A stretch of DNA of 64,000 nt from Paraburkholderia sp. PGU19. GTDB taxonomy: Bacteria > Pseudomonadota > Gammaproteobacteria > Burkholderiales > Burkholderiaceae. The stretch's first letter is position 1. Each line of letters starts with the position of its first letter. This document shows positions 6,852 to 16,117 of this stretch, piece by piece. The notes under the pieces are model-generated. The model did not search any database. It was not told where the DNA came from and worked only from the letters and a program-made list of their open reading frames with translations. The stretch covers positions 1,240,001 through 1,304,000 of the forward strand of contig NZ_AP023180.1 in assembly GCF_013426915.1 (NCBI RefSeq). The letters run 5' to 3'. Both the position numbers and the translations under genes were made by a program.

Positions 6852-8381
6852 TTATCGAAGGCTAATGGTCGTATTCACACCATCACTAACAGTGGCATCA
6901 TCAAACCATCTTGCGGTAACAGTCTTAGTCTGCGTATAAAACTGCACAACCTGCTTGCCATAAGGCCCAAGATCCCCAAGCTTCGACCCGCGAGATCCAG
7001 TAAAACTAAAAAACGGCACCGGCACGGGAATAGGAATATTGATCCCAACCTGCCCCACGTCGATCTCGCTCTGAAACTTCCGCGCCGCCGCGCCGCTCTG
7101 CGTAAAGAGCCCCACACCATTGCCCATTGGATTGCTATTCACGAGCGCAATGGCATCATCCAGTGTCGGCACGGTCATCACACACAACACCGGCCCAAAG
7201 ATCTCCGTCTTATAGACATCCATCTCGACTGAAACATCACTAAAAACCGTCGGCCCGATGAAATTGCCAGCCTCGTAGCCAGGCACACCAACACCACGCC
7301 CATCCAGTGCAAGCGTCGCCCCCTCCTTAACACCTGCCTCGATGAGGCCCAAAATGCGCTCTTTCGCAGCACGCGAAACCACCGGCCCGATATCCGTGCC
7401 AGCCTCATGACCGGCATTCACCTTCAATGTCTTCGCCTTCGCGACAAGGTCCGGCAACCACTCCTTCGACGACCCCACCAGCACCACGACGGATGTCGCC
7501 ATACACCGCTGTCCCGCCGCACCAAAGCCGGCGCCCGCCAGCGCATTCAGCGTCTGTTCGCGGTTCGCATCAGGCAACACGACAGCGTGATTCTTCGCGC
7601 CCATCATCGATTGCACACGCTTGCCGTGCTGGCTGCCCAGGTTGTACACATGCGTGCCCACCGCCGTCGATCCAACAAACGAAATCGCTTTCACCAGCTC
7701 ATGCGTGCACAACCCATCGACGACTTCCTTCCCGCCATGCACCACGTTCAACACGCCCTTCGGCACGCCCGCTTCGATGGCCAGTTCGACCAGTTGCATC
7801 GTCGATAGCGGGTCCTGCTCCGACGGCTTCAGCACGAACGTGTTGCCGCATACGATCGCCATCGGGAACATCCACAGCGGAATCATCGCCGGGAAGTTGA
7901 ACGGCGTAATGCCCGCGCACACACCAATCGGCTGGCGCAGCGTGTACGTGTCGACGCTGCCCGCCACGTTCTCCGCGAACTCGCCCTGCTGCAACGTGCC
8001 GATCGAACACGCATGCTCGACCACTTCGAGGCCACGGAAAATGTCGCCTTCGGCATCGGGCAACGTCTTGCCCTGCTCCGCCGTCAACGTCTTCGCGATG
8101 CGCGGCATGTGCTCGCGAATCAGTGCCTGGTACTTCAGCATGATGCGCATGCGCGCGCCAATCGGCGTGTTCTTCCAGGTCGCGAACGCGGCATGCGCGG
8201 AACGGATCGCCGCGTCCACTTCCGCTTTCGTCGCGAACGGTACGCGCGCCAGCACTTCCTGCGTCGCCGGATTCACGATGTCGCGCCACTCGGTCGCGCT
8301 CGACTCGACAAATTCGCCGTTGATCAACAGCTTGACCGTGTCGACCTTGCGGTCAGCCAGAGTCGAAGGAATTGCGCTCAT
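6852..8381 (-). CDS. mmsA: CoA-acylating methylmalonate-semialdehyde dehydrogenase
   Basis: 509 residues of the aldehyde dehydrogenase superfamily. Features are ITPFNFPAMIPLWMFPMAI (about residue 165), the NAD-binding FVGSTAVG, and the catalytic cysteine in GAAGQRCMATS (about 290), as in MmsA. It converts methylmalonate semialdehyde to propionyl-CoA, NADH and CO2, finishing valine catabolism. The start overlaps the stop of the acyl-CoA synthetase gene by ATGA. The last roughly 150 codons switch to T-ending codons (GAT, AAT, GTT, CTT, TTT), the opposite bias from mmsB. The stop is about 45 bp from the palindromic element. Confidence 0.95.
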   Translation of the reverse strand: MSAIPSTLADRKVDTVKLLINGEFVESSATEWRDIVNPATQEVLARVPFATKAEVDAAIRSAHAAFATWKNTPIGARMRIMLKYQALIREHMPRIAKTLTAEQGKTLPDAEGDIFRGLEVVEHACSIGTLQQGEFAENVAGSVDTYTLRQPIGVCAGITPFNFPAMIPLWMFPMAIVCGNTFVLKPSEQDPLSTMQLVELAIEAGVPKGVLNVVHGGKEVVDGLCTHELVKAISFVGSTAVGTHVYNLGSQHGKRVQSMMGAKNHAVVLPDANREQTLNALAGAGFGAAGQRCMATSVVVLVGSSKEWLPDLVAKAKTLKVNAGHEAGTDIGPVVSRAAKERILGLIEAGVKEGATLALDGRGVGVPGYEAGNFIGPTVFSDVSVEMDVYKTEIFGPVLCVMTVPTLDDAIALVNSNPMGNGVGLFTQSGAAARKFQSEIDVGQVGINIPIPVPVPFFSFTGSRGSKLGDLGPYGKQVVQFYTQTKTVTARWFDDATVSDGVNTTISLR

Positions 8382-10129
8382 TCTGCATGTCTCCTGAAGT
8401 AGATATCGTGGCTCGTTTGCCGCTCAGTTTCCGTTCCCATTGCGAAGCTCGGGAAATCCTCTTCCCAGTACTCATCCTGCAGGCGCGCCGGCTCTGCCGT
8501 GCGCTCCAGTTCGCGCCGCCTGAGTTCGACGCGGCGAATCTTGCCGGAGATCGTCTTCGGCAGATCGCTGAATTGCAGGCGGCGAATACGCTTGTACGGC
8601 GCGAGCTTTTCGCGTGAAAAGCGGAACACGTCGCGCGCGAGTTCGGGACCCGCTTCGAATCCATGCCGCACGGTCACGAATGCCTTCGGCACCGACAGTC
8701 GCAGCGGATCGTTGCTCGGCACCACAGCCGCTTCGGCAATCGCTTCGTGCTCGATCAGCACGCTTTCGAGTTCGAATGGACTCAGCCGGTAATCGGACGA
8801 CTTGAACACGTCGTCCGCGCGGCCGACATACACGAGATAACCATCGTCGCGCCGCATCGCGACGTCGGACGTGTGGTAGTAGCCGTTGCGCATCGCGTGT
8901 TCGGTGGCCTTCGCGTTGTTCGCGTAGCCCGTCATCAGGCCGAGCGGACGTGAGCCAAGCGGCAGTGCAATTTCGCCTTCCGTCACGGGATGATCGTCGG
9001 CATCGACGAGTTCGACGCGGTAGCCCGGCAACGGACGCCCCATCGACCCCGGCACGACAGGCTGCCCCGGCGGGTTGCCGATCTGGCAGGTGGTTTCCGT
9101 CTGCCCGTAGCCGTCGCGAATCACGATGTTCCAGGCATGCCGCACGCGCTCGATGATCTCCGGGTTCAACGGCTCGCCCGCGCCGACGACCTCGCGCAGC
9201 TTCACGGGATACGACGCGAGCGGCTCCTGCACCAGCATGCGCCACACGGTAGGCGGCGCGCACAGCGTCGTGACGTTGTAGCGCACCAGCACGTCGAGCG
9301 TATCTTTCGGCACGAAGCGCGCGAAGTTGTAGACGAACACGCACGCCTGTGCATTCCACGGCGCGAAGAAGCAGCTCCACGCGTGCTTCGCCCAGCCGGG
9401 CGAACTGATGTTCCAGTGGATATCGCCCGGTTGCAGGCCGATCCAGTACATCGTCGACAGATGGCCGACGGGATAGCTTTGGTGCGTGTGCTCGACGAGC
9501 TTCGGCTTCGACGTCGTGCCTGACGTGAAGTACAGCAGCATGGGATCGGTGGCGCGCGTGGCGCCGTCCGGCGTGAAGGTCGGCGACGATCCGTAGGCGG
9601 CTGCAATATCCGTCCAGCCTTCGCGCGGCGCGCCAACCGAGATCCGCTTCAACGGCGTATCGAGCGCGTCGAACTTGCCCGTCTCCGCGCTATCGACCAC
9701 GACGAAATTCGCCCCGCCGATCTGCACGCGGTCGCGCACGTCGTCGGGCGACAGTTGCGTCGTGGCAGGCAGCACGATCGCGCCGAGCTTCATCGCCGCG
9801 AGCATCACGTCCCACAGTTCGACACGGTTCGGCAGCATCAGCAGCAGACGGTCGCCGCGCCCCACGCCTAGCCCGCGCAGAAAATTCGCCATCCGCGACG
9901 AGCGCTCCGACATCTGCGCATACGAGAGCTTCAGGCCTTCTTGCGCGGGGTCATCAACGATCCACAGCGCCGGGTTGTCGTTGCCTCTCGCGACGACGTC
10001 GAAATAATCGAGCGCCCAGTTGAACTCCCCGAGTTCCGGCCATCTGAACTCGCTGTACGCGCGCTCATAGTCGGTGCGATGGCGCAACAACAGGTCGCGC
10101 GCGTCGAGAAAGCTCTGGGCTGCTGTCAT
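8378..10129 (-). CDS. AMP-binding acyl-CoA synthetase (medium-chain/branched acyl)
   Basis: 583 residues of the ANL adenylate-forming family. The P-loop is LLYFTSGTTSKPKLVEHTH (about 205), the A5 motif DGYGQTETT (about 340), then A7/A8 (YYHTSDVAMRRDDGYLVYVGRADDV split across 420-450) and a C-terminal lysine in KTISGKIRR. The pattern fits MACS-type synthetases that activate short, medium or branched acids such as isobutyrate. Here it would feed isobutyryl-CoA into the acyl-CoA dehydrogenase encoded just upstream. It is coupled to mmsA by a four-base overlap. Substrate preference is inferred from context only. Confidence 0.88.
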   Translation of the reverse strand: MTAAQSFLDARDLLLRHRTDYERAYSEFRWPELGEFNWALDYFDVVARGNDNPALWIVDDPAQEGLKLSYAQMSERSSRMANFLRGLGVGRGDRLLLMLPNRVELWDVMLAAMKLGAIVLPATTQLSPDDVRDRVQIGGANFVVVDSAETGKFDALDTPLKRISVGAPREGWTDIAAAYGSSPTFTPDGATRATDPMLLYFTSGTTSKPKLVEHTHQSYPVGHLSTMYWIGLQPGDIHWNISSPGWAKHAWSCFFAPWNAQACVFVYNFARFVPKDTLDVLVRYNVTTLCAPPTVWRMLVQEPLASYPVKLREVVGAGEPLNPEIIERVRHAWNIVIRDGYGQTETTCQIGNPPGQPVVPGSMGRPLPGYRVELVDADDHPVTEGEIALPLGSRPLGLMTGYANNAKATEHAMRNGYYHTSDVAMRRDDGYLVYVGRADDVFKSSDYRLSPFELESVLIEHEAIAEAAVVPSNDPLRLSVPKAFVTVRHGFEAGPELARDVFRFSREKLAPYKRIRRLQFSDLPKTISGKIRRVELRRRELERTAEPARLQDEYWEEDFPSFAMGTETERQTSHDIYFRRHAE

Positions 10130-10186
10130 GGTTGTCTCCTTTAACCTGTCGGCGCGGGTGCGCTCTATTGGCGGATTATTCTGCGC

Positions 10187-11320
10187 TCAAACGTGCCGCG
10201 CGATAACCATTCTTTGTACTTCGCTCGTGCCTTCGTAGATTTGCGTAATGCGTGCATCGCGATAATGCCGCTCGACGGCGTAGTCCTCCAGATACCCATA
10301 GCCGCCGTGAATCTGAATCGCCTTCGAGCAAATCTCTTCAGCCATCTCCGACGCATACAGCTTCGCCTGCGATGCCTCCGACAGACACGGCCGCCCCGCG
10401 CTGCGCAGCCGCGCCGCGTGATGCACGAGCAGGCGCGCCGCGTTCAGGCGCGTCGCCATGTCGGCGAGCATGTTGGCGATGGTCTGATGTTCTTTCAACG
10501 CCTTGCCGAACTGGATGCGCTCGTTCGCATACGCGCGGGCTGCATCGAAGGCCGCGCGCGCAATGCCGATCGCCTGCGCCGCGATGCCGATGCGTCCGCC
10601 TTCCAGATTAGACAGCGCGATGCGCAAGCCCTCGCCCGGCGCGCCGAGCAGATTCGCTTCGGGCACGGCGCAATCGTCGAGCGAAATCGGGCAGGTATCC
10701 GATGCGCGAATGCCGAGCTTGCTCTCGGGACGCCCGACGTTGAAGCCCGGCGTATCCGTCGGCACGATAAAGGCCGAGATGCCGCGCTTGCCCGCCTCGG
10801 GATCGGTGACGGCGAACACGATCGCGATACTGGCGCGCGCGCCGTTCGTCACGAACTGCTTGCTGCCGTTGATGATCCACTGCCCGTCGCGCAGCACGGC
10901 GCGCGTGCGGATGTTGTTCGCTTCGCTGCCCGCATGCGGCTCGGTCAGGCAGAACGCGCCGATGCGCTTGCCCGTCGCGAGATCGGCGAGATAGCGGTCC
11001 TTTTGGGCGTCGGTGCCGAAGTTGAGGATCGGGCCGCAGCCGACCGAGTTGTGCACGCTCATCAGCGTCGCGCAGGCGGCGCAGCCGGCCGCGATCTCTT
11101 CGAGCGCGAGCGCATACGCGATGTAGTCGGTGTACGAGCCGCCCCATTCGGGCGGCACAATCATGCCGAGAAAGCCCAGCTCGCCCATCTGCCCGACGAC
11201 TTCCGCCGGCAACTGGCCATCGCGGTCCCACTGCGCCGCGTTCGGCGCGAGGCGTTCGACCGAGAAGTCGCGCGCCGCGTCGCGGATCATCCGTTGCTCG
11301 TCGGTATAGAACTCGTCCAT
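10187..11320 (-). CDS. Acyl-CoA dehydrogenase (isobutyryl-CoA dehydrogenase role)
   Basis: 377 residues from [14 protein letters not shown]; the start at 11320 gives the usual family length. Motifs include [13 protein letters not shown] (FAD/acyl-CoA dehydrogenase signature 1, about residue 123), [12 protein letters not shown] (signature 2) and the catalytic glutamate in [14 protein letters not shown] near the C-terminus. It is an FAD flavoprotein that passes electrons to ETF. As first gene of an operon encoding every later valine step it most likely oxidises isobutyryl-CoA to methacrylyl-CoA. Its promoter lies in the divergent region shared with the AraC regulator. Confidence 0.92.
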   Translation of the reverse strand: MDEFYTDEQRMIRDAARDFSVERLAPNAAQWDRDGQLPAEVVGQMGELGFLGMIVPPEWGGSYTDYIAYALALEEIAAGCAACATLMSVHNSVGCGPILNFGTDAQKDRYLADLATGKRIGAFCLTEPHAGSEANNIRTRAVLRDGQWIINGSKQFVTNGARASIAIVFAVTDPEAGKRGISAFIVPTDTPGFNVGRPESKLGIRASDTCPISLDDCAVPEANLLGAPGEGLRIALSNLEGGRIGIAAQAIGIARAAFDAARAYANERIQFGKALKEHQTIANMLADMATRLNAARLLVHHAARLRSAGRPCLSEASQAKLYASEMAEEICSKAIQIHGGYGYLEDYAVERHYRDARITQIYEGTSEVQRMVIARHV

Positions 11321-11427
11321 GTGTCTCGCTCCGTTTGTCTCTGCGCGCCTGCTGCACTGCACACTCGGCGCGTCTGTTGGAACCCAGTGTAGGTGGCGCG
11401 AAAGCCGGATTCGATGCCGCGTCCGCT

Positions 11428-11451
11428 CAATTTTTGTGAGCGCATTTGCCA
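11428..11451 (+). promoter_or_regulatory. Candidate AraC-regulator operator, proximal copy
   Basis: CAATT, three bases, then GTGAGCGCATTTGCCA. The same arrangement recurs exactly 85 bp downstream at 11513. The site lies in the divergent region between the valine operon (leftward) and the AraC gene (rightward). Confidence 0.55.
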
Positions 11452-11512
11452 TGACTGCATTTCGTGCATGGCGCCGATGCGGCAGAATGGCGGTTCCGGC
11501 AGGCGCTGGCGG

Positions 11513-11536
11513 CAATTCACGTGAGCGCATTTGCCA
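11513..11536 (+). promoter_or_regulatory. Candidate AraC-regulator operator, distal copy
   Basis: Second copy of CAATT-N3-GTGAGCGCATTTGCCA, a perfect 16-bp direct repeat plus CAATT. The spacing of 85 bp is about eight helical turns, so both copies lie on the same DNA face, as expected for AraC looping or bipartite binding. Confidence 0.55.
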
Positions 11537-11584
11537 GAATTCATGGAACGCCCACTTTCGCTCTGCGCGAGGAACCTGGACCGG

Positions 11585-12661
11585 ATGAAAACCGAAAGAG
11601 GCACGATCTCCGTGAGTCTCGTCGAAGAGACGCTGGCGCTCGCCCGCGCGCGCGGCGTCGACCTGCAGCCGATCGTCGAGGCGGCGGGCATCGCGCCGCA
11701 GGTGCTCGCGAGCCCGAAGAGCCGCGTAACGCCGGCGCAATACGGCGCGCTGTGGGCCAACATCGCAAGAGCGCTCGACGACGAGTTCTTCGGCCAGGAT
11801 GCCCACGCAATGAAAAGCGGCAGCTTCATCGCCATGACGCAGATGGCGCTGACGGCGCGCAACGGCGGCCAGGCGCTTACGCGCGCCGTCAATTTCATGC
11901 GCCTCGTGCTCGATGACATGCGCGTGCAGATCGTCATGCGCGATGACCGCGTACGCCTCGCATTCATGCATCGCGACGGCGCGCCGCAGCCCGCCATGTT
12001 TGCTTACGCAACGTACTTCATCCTTGTCTACGGACTCGTATGCTGGCTCGTCGGGCGGCGCATCCCGCTGATCGAGGCGCGCTTCAGCTGCGCCGAGCCG
12101 CCCGCCGCGCATGAGTACCGGCTGATGTTCTGCGACGACCTCTCGTTCGGGCAGAGCGAGTCGTACGTCGATCTCGCGCCGGATTTTCTGGAACTGCCCG
12201 TCGTGCAGACCACCAGGTCCATCAAGCCCTTCCTGCGCGACGCGCCCGCGAGCTTCATCATCAAGTATCGCAATCCCGGCTCGCTCGCGGCGCGGGTGCG
12301 CAAGACGCTGCGCGCGCTGCCGATGTCCGCGTGGCCCGGCTCCGACGAGATGGCGCAGCGCCTGCACGTCGCCGAGGCGACCATGCGGCGTCATCTGAAG
12401 CAGGAAGGCTATACGTACCAGTCGATCAAGGACGACTTGCGGCGCGACATCGCGATTTCGCAGTTGCAGCGCGGCGGCCAGTCGGTCGCCGACATCGCGG
12501 CGACGCTCGGGTTTGCGGAGCCGAGCGCGTTTCACCGGGCGTTTCGCAAATGGACGGGGATGCGGCCGGCGGATTATCGGGCGGTGAACGCGCATACGGC
12601 AGGCGCGCCCGTGGCGGGCGCGGGTATCTCCCGCCGGGCGGAACGCACGGAATCCGACTAA
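11585..12661 (+). CDS. AraC-family transcriptional regulator with arabinose-binding-type N-terminal domain
   Basis: 358 residues from [15 protein letters not shown]. Upstream in-frame ATGs exist at 11531 and 11543, but the first lies within the candidate operator, so 11585 is preferred. The N-terminal 200 residues match the AraC-type ligand domain seen in OruR-like regulators. The C-terminal two helix-turn-helix units end with [26 protein letters not shown], broken here as [11 protein letters not shown] and [12 protein letters not shown], the usual AraC signature. Divergent placement next to the acyl-CoA dehydrogenase suggests it controls the valine operon, in a role like MmsR although of a different subfamily. 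Confidence 0.88.
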   Translation: MKTERGTISVSLVEETLALARARGVDLQPIVEAAGIAPQVLASPKSRVTPAQYGALWANIARALDDEFFGQDAHAMKSGSFIAMTQMALTARNGGQALTRAVNFMRLVLDDMRVQIVMRDDRVRLAFMHRDGAPQPAMFAYATYFILVYGLVCWLVGRRIPLIEARFSCAEPPAAHEYRLMFCDDLSFGQSESYVDLAPDFLELPVVQTTRSIKPFLRDAPASFIIKYRNPGSLAARVRKTLRALPMSAWPGSDEMAQRLHVAEATMRRHLKQEGYTYQSIKDDLRRDIAISQLQRGGQSVADIAATLGFAEPSAFHRAFRKWTGMRPADYRAVNAHTAGAPVAGAGISRRAERTESD

Positions 12662-12710
12662 GCTTAAGACAGGCCAGCTCTTTTCAGGCCTGGCGCGCCG
12701 CCATGCGAAC

Positions 12711-14429
12711 GTGATCCGTCGCAGCGCGGCGCACCGGCCGTCGACGATGGGAACGTACCGGCTTCTCCCGATCCGGCAAGCGGGTTCGCGACGCACGCCG
12801 CGCCGCGCGCATGGCGCTTTCATGGGCGCCGCGCCCCGTGCCGCATGGGCTCGCGCTCCGCGCGTCATCTCCGGCGCGGCGGGCAGGCTGTTGCAGCGCG
12901 CGCTGCTGCTCGTGCTGGCGTTCTGCGCCGCGGCAGCGTTCGCGCCTTCCGCCCACGCTGCGCAACCCCCTGTTACGCCTGGCAGCGTGGTGGTCATTCC
13001 CGTCGCAGGCGCCATCAGCCCCGCCACCGCCGATTTCATCGTGCGCGGCCTCGCCCGCGCCGCCGACGATCACGCCCAGCTCGCCGTCCTGCAACTCGAC
13101 ACGCCGGGCGGGCTCGACACGTCGATGCGGCAGATCATCAAGGCGATTCTCGCGTCGCCCATCCCCGTCGCGACGTATATCGCGCCTGGCGGCGCGCGCG
13201 CCGCGAGCGCCGGCACCTATATCACCTATGCAAGCCACATCGCGGCGATGGCGCCGGGCACCAATCTCGGCGCGGCGTCGCCCGTGCAACTGGGCATCGG
13301 CGGCCAGGATGCGCCAAAACCCGGCCAGCCGCCCGCATTGCCGGGCGCGACGCCCGCATCCGGACCGGCCCAGAAGGACAACGCCGCATCCGGCGCGCTC
13401 CCGCTCGACAGTCAATCGACGGAGCTGCGCAAGCAGCTTCAGGACGCGCAGGCTTATATCCGCGGCCTCGCACAACTGCGCGGCCGTAACGTCGACTGGG
13501 CTGAGCGCGCAGTGCGCGAAGCCGTGAGCCTGTCGGCACGCGACGCGCTCGAACAGAAGGTCGTCGATTTGATTGCGCGCGACATTCCCGACCTGCTCAG
13601 GCAACTCGACGGCCGCACGTACGACACGGCCGCCGGCGCGAAGCATCTGACGACGGCGCACGCGCCCGTCGTGACGCTCGAAGCCGACTGGCGCAGCCAC
13701 TTCCTCGCCGTCATCACCGATCCGAACGTGGCCTTGATCTTGCTGATGATCGGCATGTATGGCCTGTTCTTCGAGTTTGCGAACCCCGGCTTCGTGTTGC
13801 CTGGCGTGGCGGGTGCGATCAGTCTGCTGCTGGGTCTGTTCGCGCTGCAATTGCTGCCCGTCAACTACGTGGGCCTCGGTCTGATCTTCCTCGGCCTGGC
13901 GTTTCTGATCGCCGAAGCCTTCCTGCCGACCTTCGGCACGCTGGGTTTCGGCGGCATCGTTGCGTTCGCGATCGGCGCGCTGATGCTGATCGACACCGAC
14001 GTGCCCGGCTACGGCGTGCCACTGCCGATGATCGCCGCCGTCATCGTGTTCAGCGTGCTGTTTATCTTCGGCGTGTCGGGGATGGTGCTGCGCTCGCGGC
14101 GCCGGCCCGTGGTGACGGGCGCCGAGGCGATGATCGGCAGCATCGGCGTTGTGCTGGACGACGGCCTCGTCGCCGCCGATACGGCGCAAGGCCGCGCCGA
14201 TGGCCTGCAGGACAGCCAGCCTGGCGGCCCGCTCAACAGCCCGCTCGACAGCCTTCTGCACGGCGAGCCTGACCGCGTCGGCTGGGCGCGCGTGCATGGC
14301 GAGCGCTGGCGCGTGCGCAGCACGTCGCCGCTCGCGGCGGGACGCTCCGTGCGCGTGACAGGGCGGCGCGGCCTGATGCTTACCGTGGTTCCCGCAAGCA
14401 ATCCATCACAAGAGGGAGAACACACATGA
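12711..14429 (+). CDS. NfeD-family membrane-bound serine protease (ClpP-like domain)
   Basis: Up to 572 residues. The start is uncertain: 12711, 12747 and 12822 are possible, and the signal peptide ([19 protein letters not shown], cleavage near SAHA) favours a later start. The ClpP-like domain has [12 protein letters not shown] and the nucleophile region [11 protein letters not shown] (about residue 160), with a lysine in [11 protein letters not shown] as the likely dyad partner. About four membrane helices follow (from [12 protein letters not shown]), then a C-terminal OB-fold NfeD domain. It forms an operon with a stomatin gene, overlapping it by ATGA. Such pairs are proposed to act in membrane protein quality control. 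Confidence 0.9.
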   Translation: MIRRSAAHRPSTMGTYRLLPIRQAGSRRTPRRAHGAFMGAAPRAAWARAPRVISGAAGRLLQRALLLVLAFCAAAAFAPSAHAAQPPVTPGSVVVIPVAGAISPATADFIVRGLARAADDHAQLAVLQLDTPGGLDTSMRQIIKAILASPIPVATYIAPGGARAASAGTYITYASHIAAMAPGTNLGAASPVQLGIGGQDAPKPGQPPALPGATPASGPAQKDNAASGALPLDSQSTELRKQLQDAQAYIRGLAQLRGRNVDWAERAVREAVSLSARDALEQKVVDLIARDIPDLLRQLDGRTYDTAAGAKHLTTAHAPVVTLEADWRSHFLAVITDPNVALILLMIGMYGLFFEFANPGFVLPGVAGAISLLLGLFALQLLPVNYVGLGLIFLGLAFLIAEAFLPTFGTLGFGGIVAFAIGALMLIDTDVPGYGVPLPMIAAVIVFSVLFIFGVSGMVLRSRRRPVVTGAEAMIGSIGVVLDDGLVAADTAQGRADGLQDSQPGGPLNSPLDSLLHGEPDRVGWARVHGERWRVRSTSPLAAGRSVRVTGRRGLMLTVVPASNPSQEGEHT

Positions 14430-15205
14430 TCGGTTTCACTTTCGGCTTCGGCAGCATCCTGATTGTTCTGGCGATCGTGCTGGTCGCTTCGGCGGTGCGC
14501 GTGTTTCGCGAGTACGAGCGCGGCGTGGTGTTCATGCTCGGCCGCTTCTGGAAGGTCAAGGGGCCGGGTCTCGTGCTGATCATTCCCGTCGTGCAACAGG
14601 TGGTGCGGATGGATCTGCGCACCGTCGTGTTCGACGTGCCGCCGCAGGACGTGATCACGCGCGACAACGTGTCTGTCAAGGTCAATGCCGTCGTGTACTT
14701 TCGCGTCGTCGATCCGGAGCGCGCGGTGATCCAGGTCGCGCGCTACTTCGAGGCGACCAGCCAGCTGTCGCAGACCACGCTGCGCGCGGTGCTCGGCAAG
14801 CATGAACTCGACGAACTGCTGTCCGAGCGCGAGCAGCTCAATACCGACATCCAGCGCGTGCTCGATGCGCAAACGGACGCGTGGGGTATCAAGGTATCGA
14901 ATGTCGAGATCAAGCATGTCGATATCAACGAAACGATGATCCGCGCGATTGCGCGTCAGGCGGAAGCCGAGCGCGAACGCCGCGCCAAGGTGATTCATGC
15001 CGAAGGCGAATTGCAGGCGTCGGAGAAATTGCTGCAGGCGGCACAGATGCTTGCGCAACAACCGCAGGCGATGACATTGCGGTATTTGCAGACACTGACA
15101 ACCATTGCCGCCGACAAGAATTCGACCATCGTGTTTCCGTTACCCGTCGATCTGTTGACGGCCGTGATCGACCGGATGAGCAAGCCTTCTCAGCATATGG
15201 GCTAG
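14426..15205 (+). CDS. SPFH/stomatin-family membrane protein (slipin)
   Basis: 259 residues with one N-terminal membrane helix ([19 protein letters not shown]), then an SPFH domain with [25 protein letters not shown] and [20 protein letters not shown], and a coiled-coil segment rich in Glu/Arg/Ala (about 180-215). It is a membrane scaffold that organises microdomains and is a known partner and substrate of NfeD proteases. It overlaps the nfeD stop codon (ATGA), so the two are translationally coupled. Confidence 0.93.
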   Translation: MIGFTFGFGSILIVLAIVLVASAVRVFREYERGVVFMLGRFWKVKGPGLVLIIPVVQQVVRMDLRTVVFDVPPQDVITRDNVSVKVNAVVYFRVVDPERAVIQVARYFEATSQLSQTTLRAVLGKHELDELLSEREQLNTDIQRVLDAQTDAWGIKVSNVEIKHVDINETMIRAIARQAEAERERRAKVIHAEGELQASEKLLQAAQMLAQQPQAMTLRYLQTLTTIAADKNSTIVFPLPVDLLTAVIDRMSKPSQHMG

Positions 15206-15331
15206 GCGGCGCCTGTCCGTGCAAACCACGCTACAACGTTCGAAGGCGAAAGCGCGCGGGGCATGCATGAACCACGCCTCGTGTGCGGACATAGATGCAA
15301 ACTGAGCAACGGTTCATTTCAGTTACTAGCC

Positions 15332-15360
15332 TTACTCATTGCAAATACAGAACCTAGAAT
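15332..15360 (+). promoter_or_regulatory. Candidate promoter of the DUF4148 gene
   Basis: TTACTC at 15332-15337 and TAGAAT at 15355-15360, separated by 17 bases and ending 33 bases before the ATG at 15394. The match to sigma-70 consensus is moderate. Confidence 0.35.
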
Positions 15361-15393
15361 AAAAGCGTCATCCTAACTTTTCAGGCCCTTTCC

Positions 15394-15645
15394 ATGAAGC
15401 TGATTCCTCGTATGGTTCTGGGCGCGATTATCGGCGTAGCAGCCGTATCGTCCGCTTTTGCGCAGAGTTCGCGCGCCTATGATCAGAACACCCCCAAGAC
15501 CCGCGCCGAAGTGAAAGCGGATCTCGTCGAATGGCGCCAGGCGGGCTACGATCCGCTCGACTGGATCAACTACCCGGCCAATGCGATCGCCGCAGGCCGC
15601 GTCGTTGCACAGCGCCGCGCGCAGGCTCAAGGCGCGCAACAGTAA
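15394..15645 (+). CDS. Small secreted DUF4148 protein
   Basis: 83 residues with a signal peptide (MKLIPRMVLGAIIGVAAV, cleavage after AFA) and the DUF4148 pattern TRAEVKADLVEWRQAGYDP followed by NYPANAIAAGR. This family is abundant in Burkholderiales and its function is unknown. A second, different member is encoded at 30367-30678. The gene stands alone with its own probable promoter. Confidence 0.85.
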   Translation: MKLIPRMVLGAIIGVAAVSSAFAQSSRAYDQNTPKTRAEVKADLVEWRQAGYDPLDWINYPANAIAAGRVVAQRRAQAQGAQQ

Positions 15646-16117
15646 TATCGATCGATGCGAGACGCGCTCAATCGACGTGCGTCCCGCATTGCATTGCCCG
15701 TTGAAACGTTCAACGCTGGTTCGCGTGCGGCCTTCGTCATGAGATCGCGGGTCGCCGCTTTCGGCGCGCTTCCTTCCTCTCCGCTCCCCTCGTAATCCAG
15801 CCTGATGCGCCGCGTCAGGTATCATCACGCCCCTTCGCCAGCAAAACGCATCTGGCCGCCCGTTGCCGCGGCGCACCGTGCACACGTCCAGAGTGTTGCA
15901 TGGGCTCCACGCGCGCGCGGCAATTGCGGTATTTACTGACCAATCGTGATTAAATCCGCCCGTGGCGTCATGATGGCCGACGCGGCGGCAAAGCCCGCGT
16001 GCGTCGCCACACGGGACGGGGCGTCATCGCGCGGCAGACGAAGCGCGGAAACTGGCAGAGACAGGCTGCACGACAAGCAGTGACCAACGACATTTCAAAC
16101 GACGAGAGACTCGGCTC
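15646..16117. other. Intergenic region before the purine permease
   Basis: About 470 bases with no supported gene on either strand. No riboswitch hallmark was recognised. The permease start has no strong ribosome site; the bases before it read GAGAGACTCGGCTC. Confidence 0.4.

Noticed and set aside
12684..14297. 537-codon minus-strand frame opposite the NfeD protease
   Set aside because: Antisense to a gene with recognisable domains and signal peptide.
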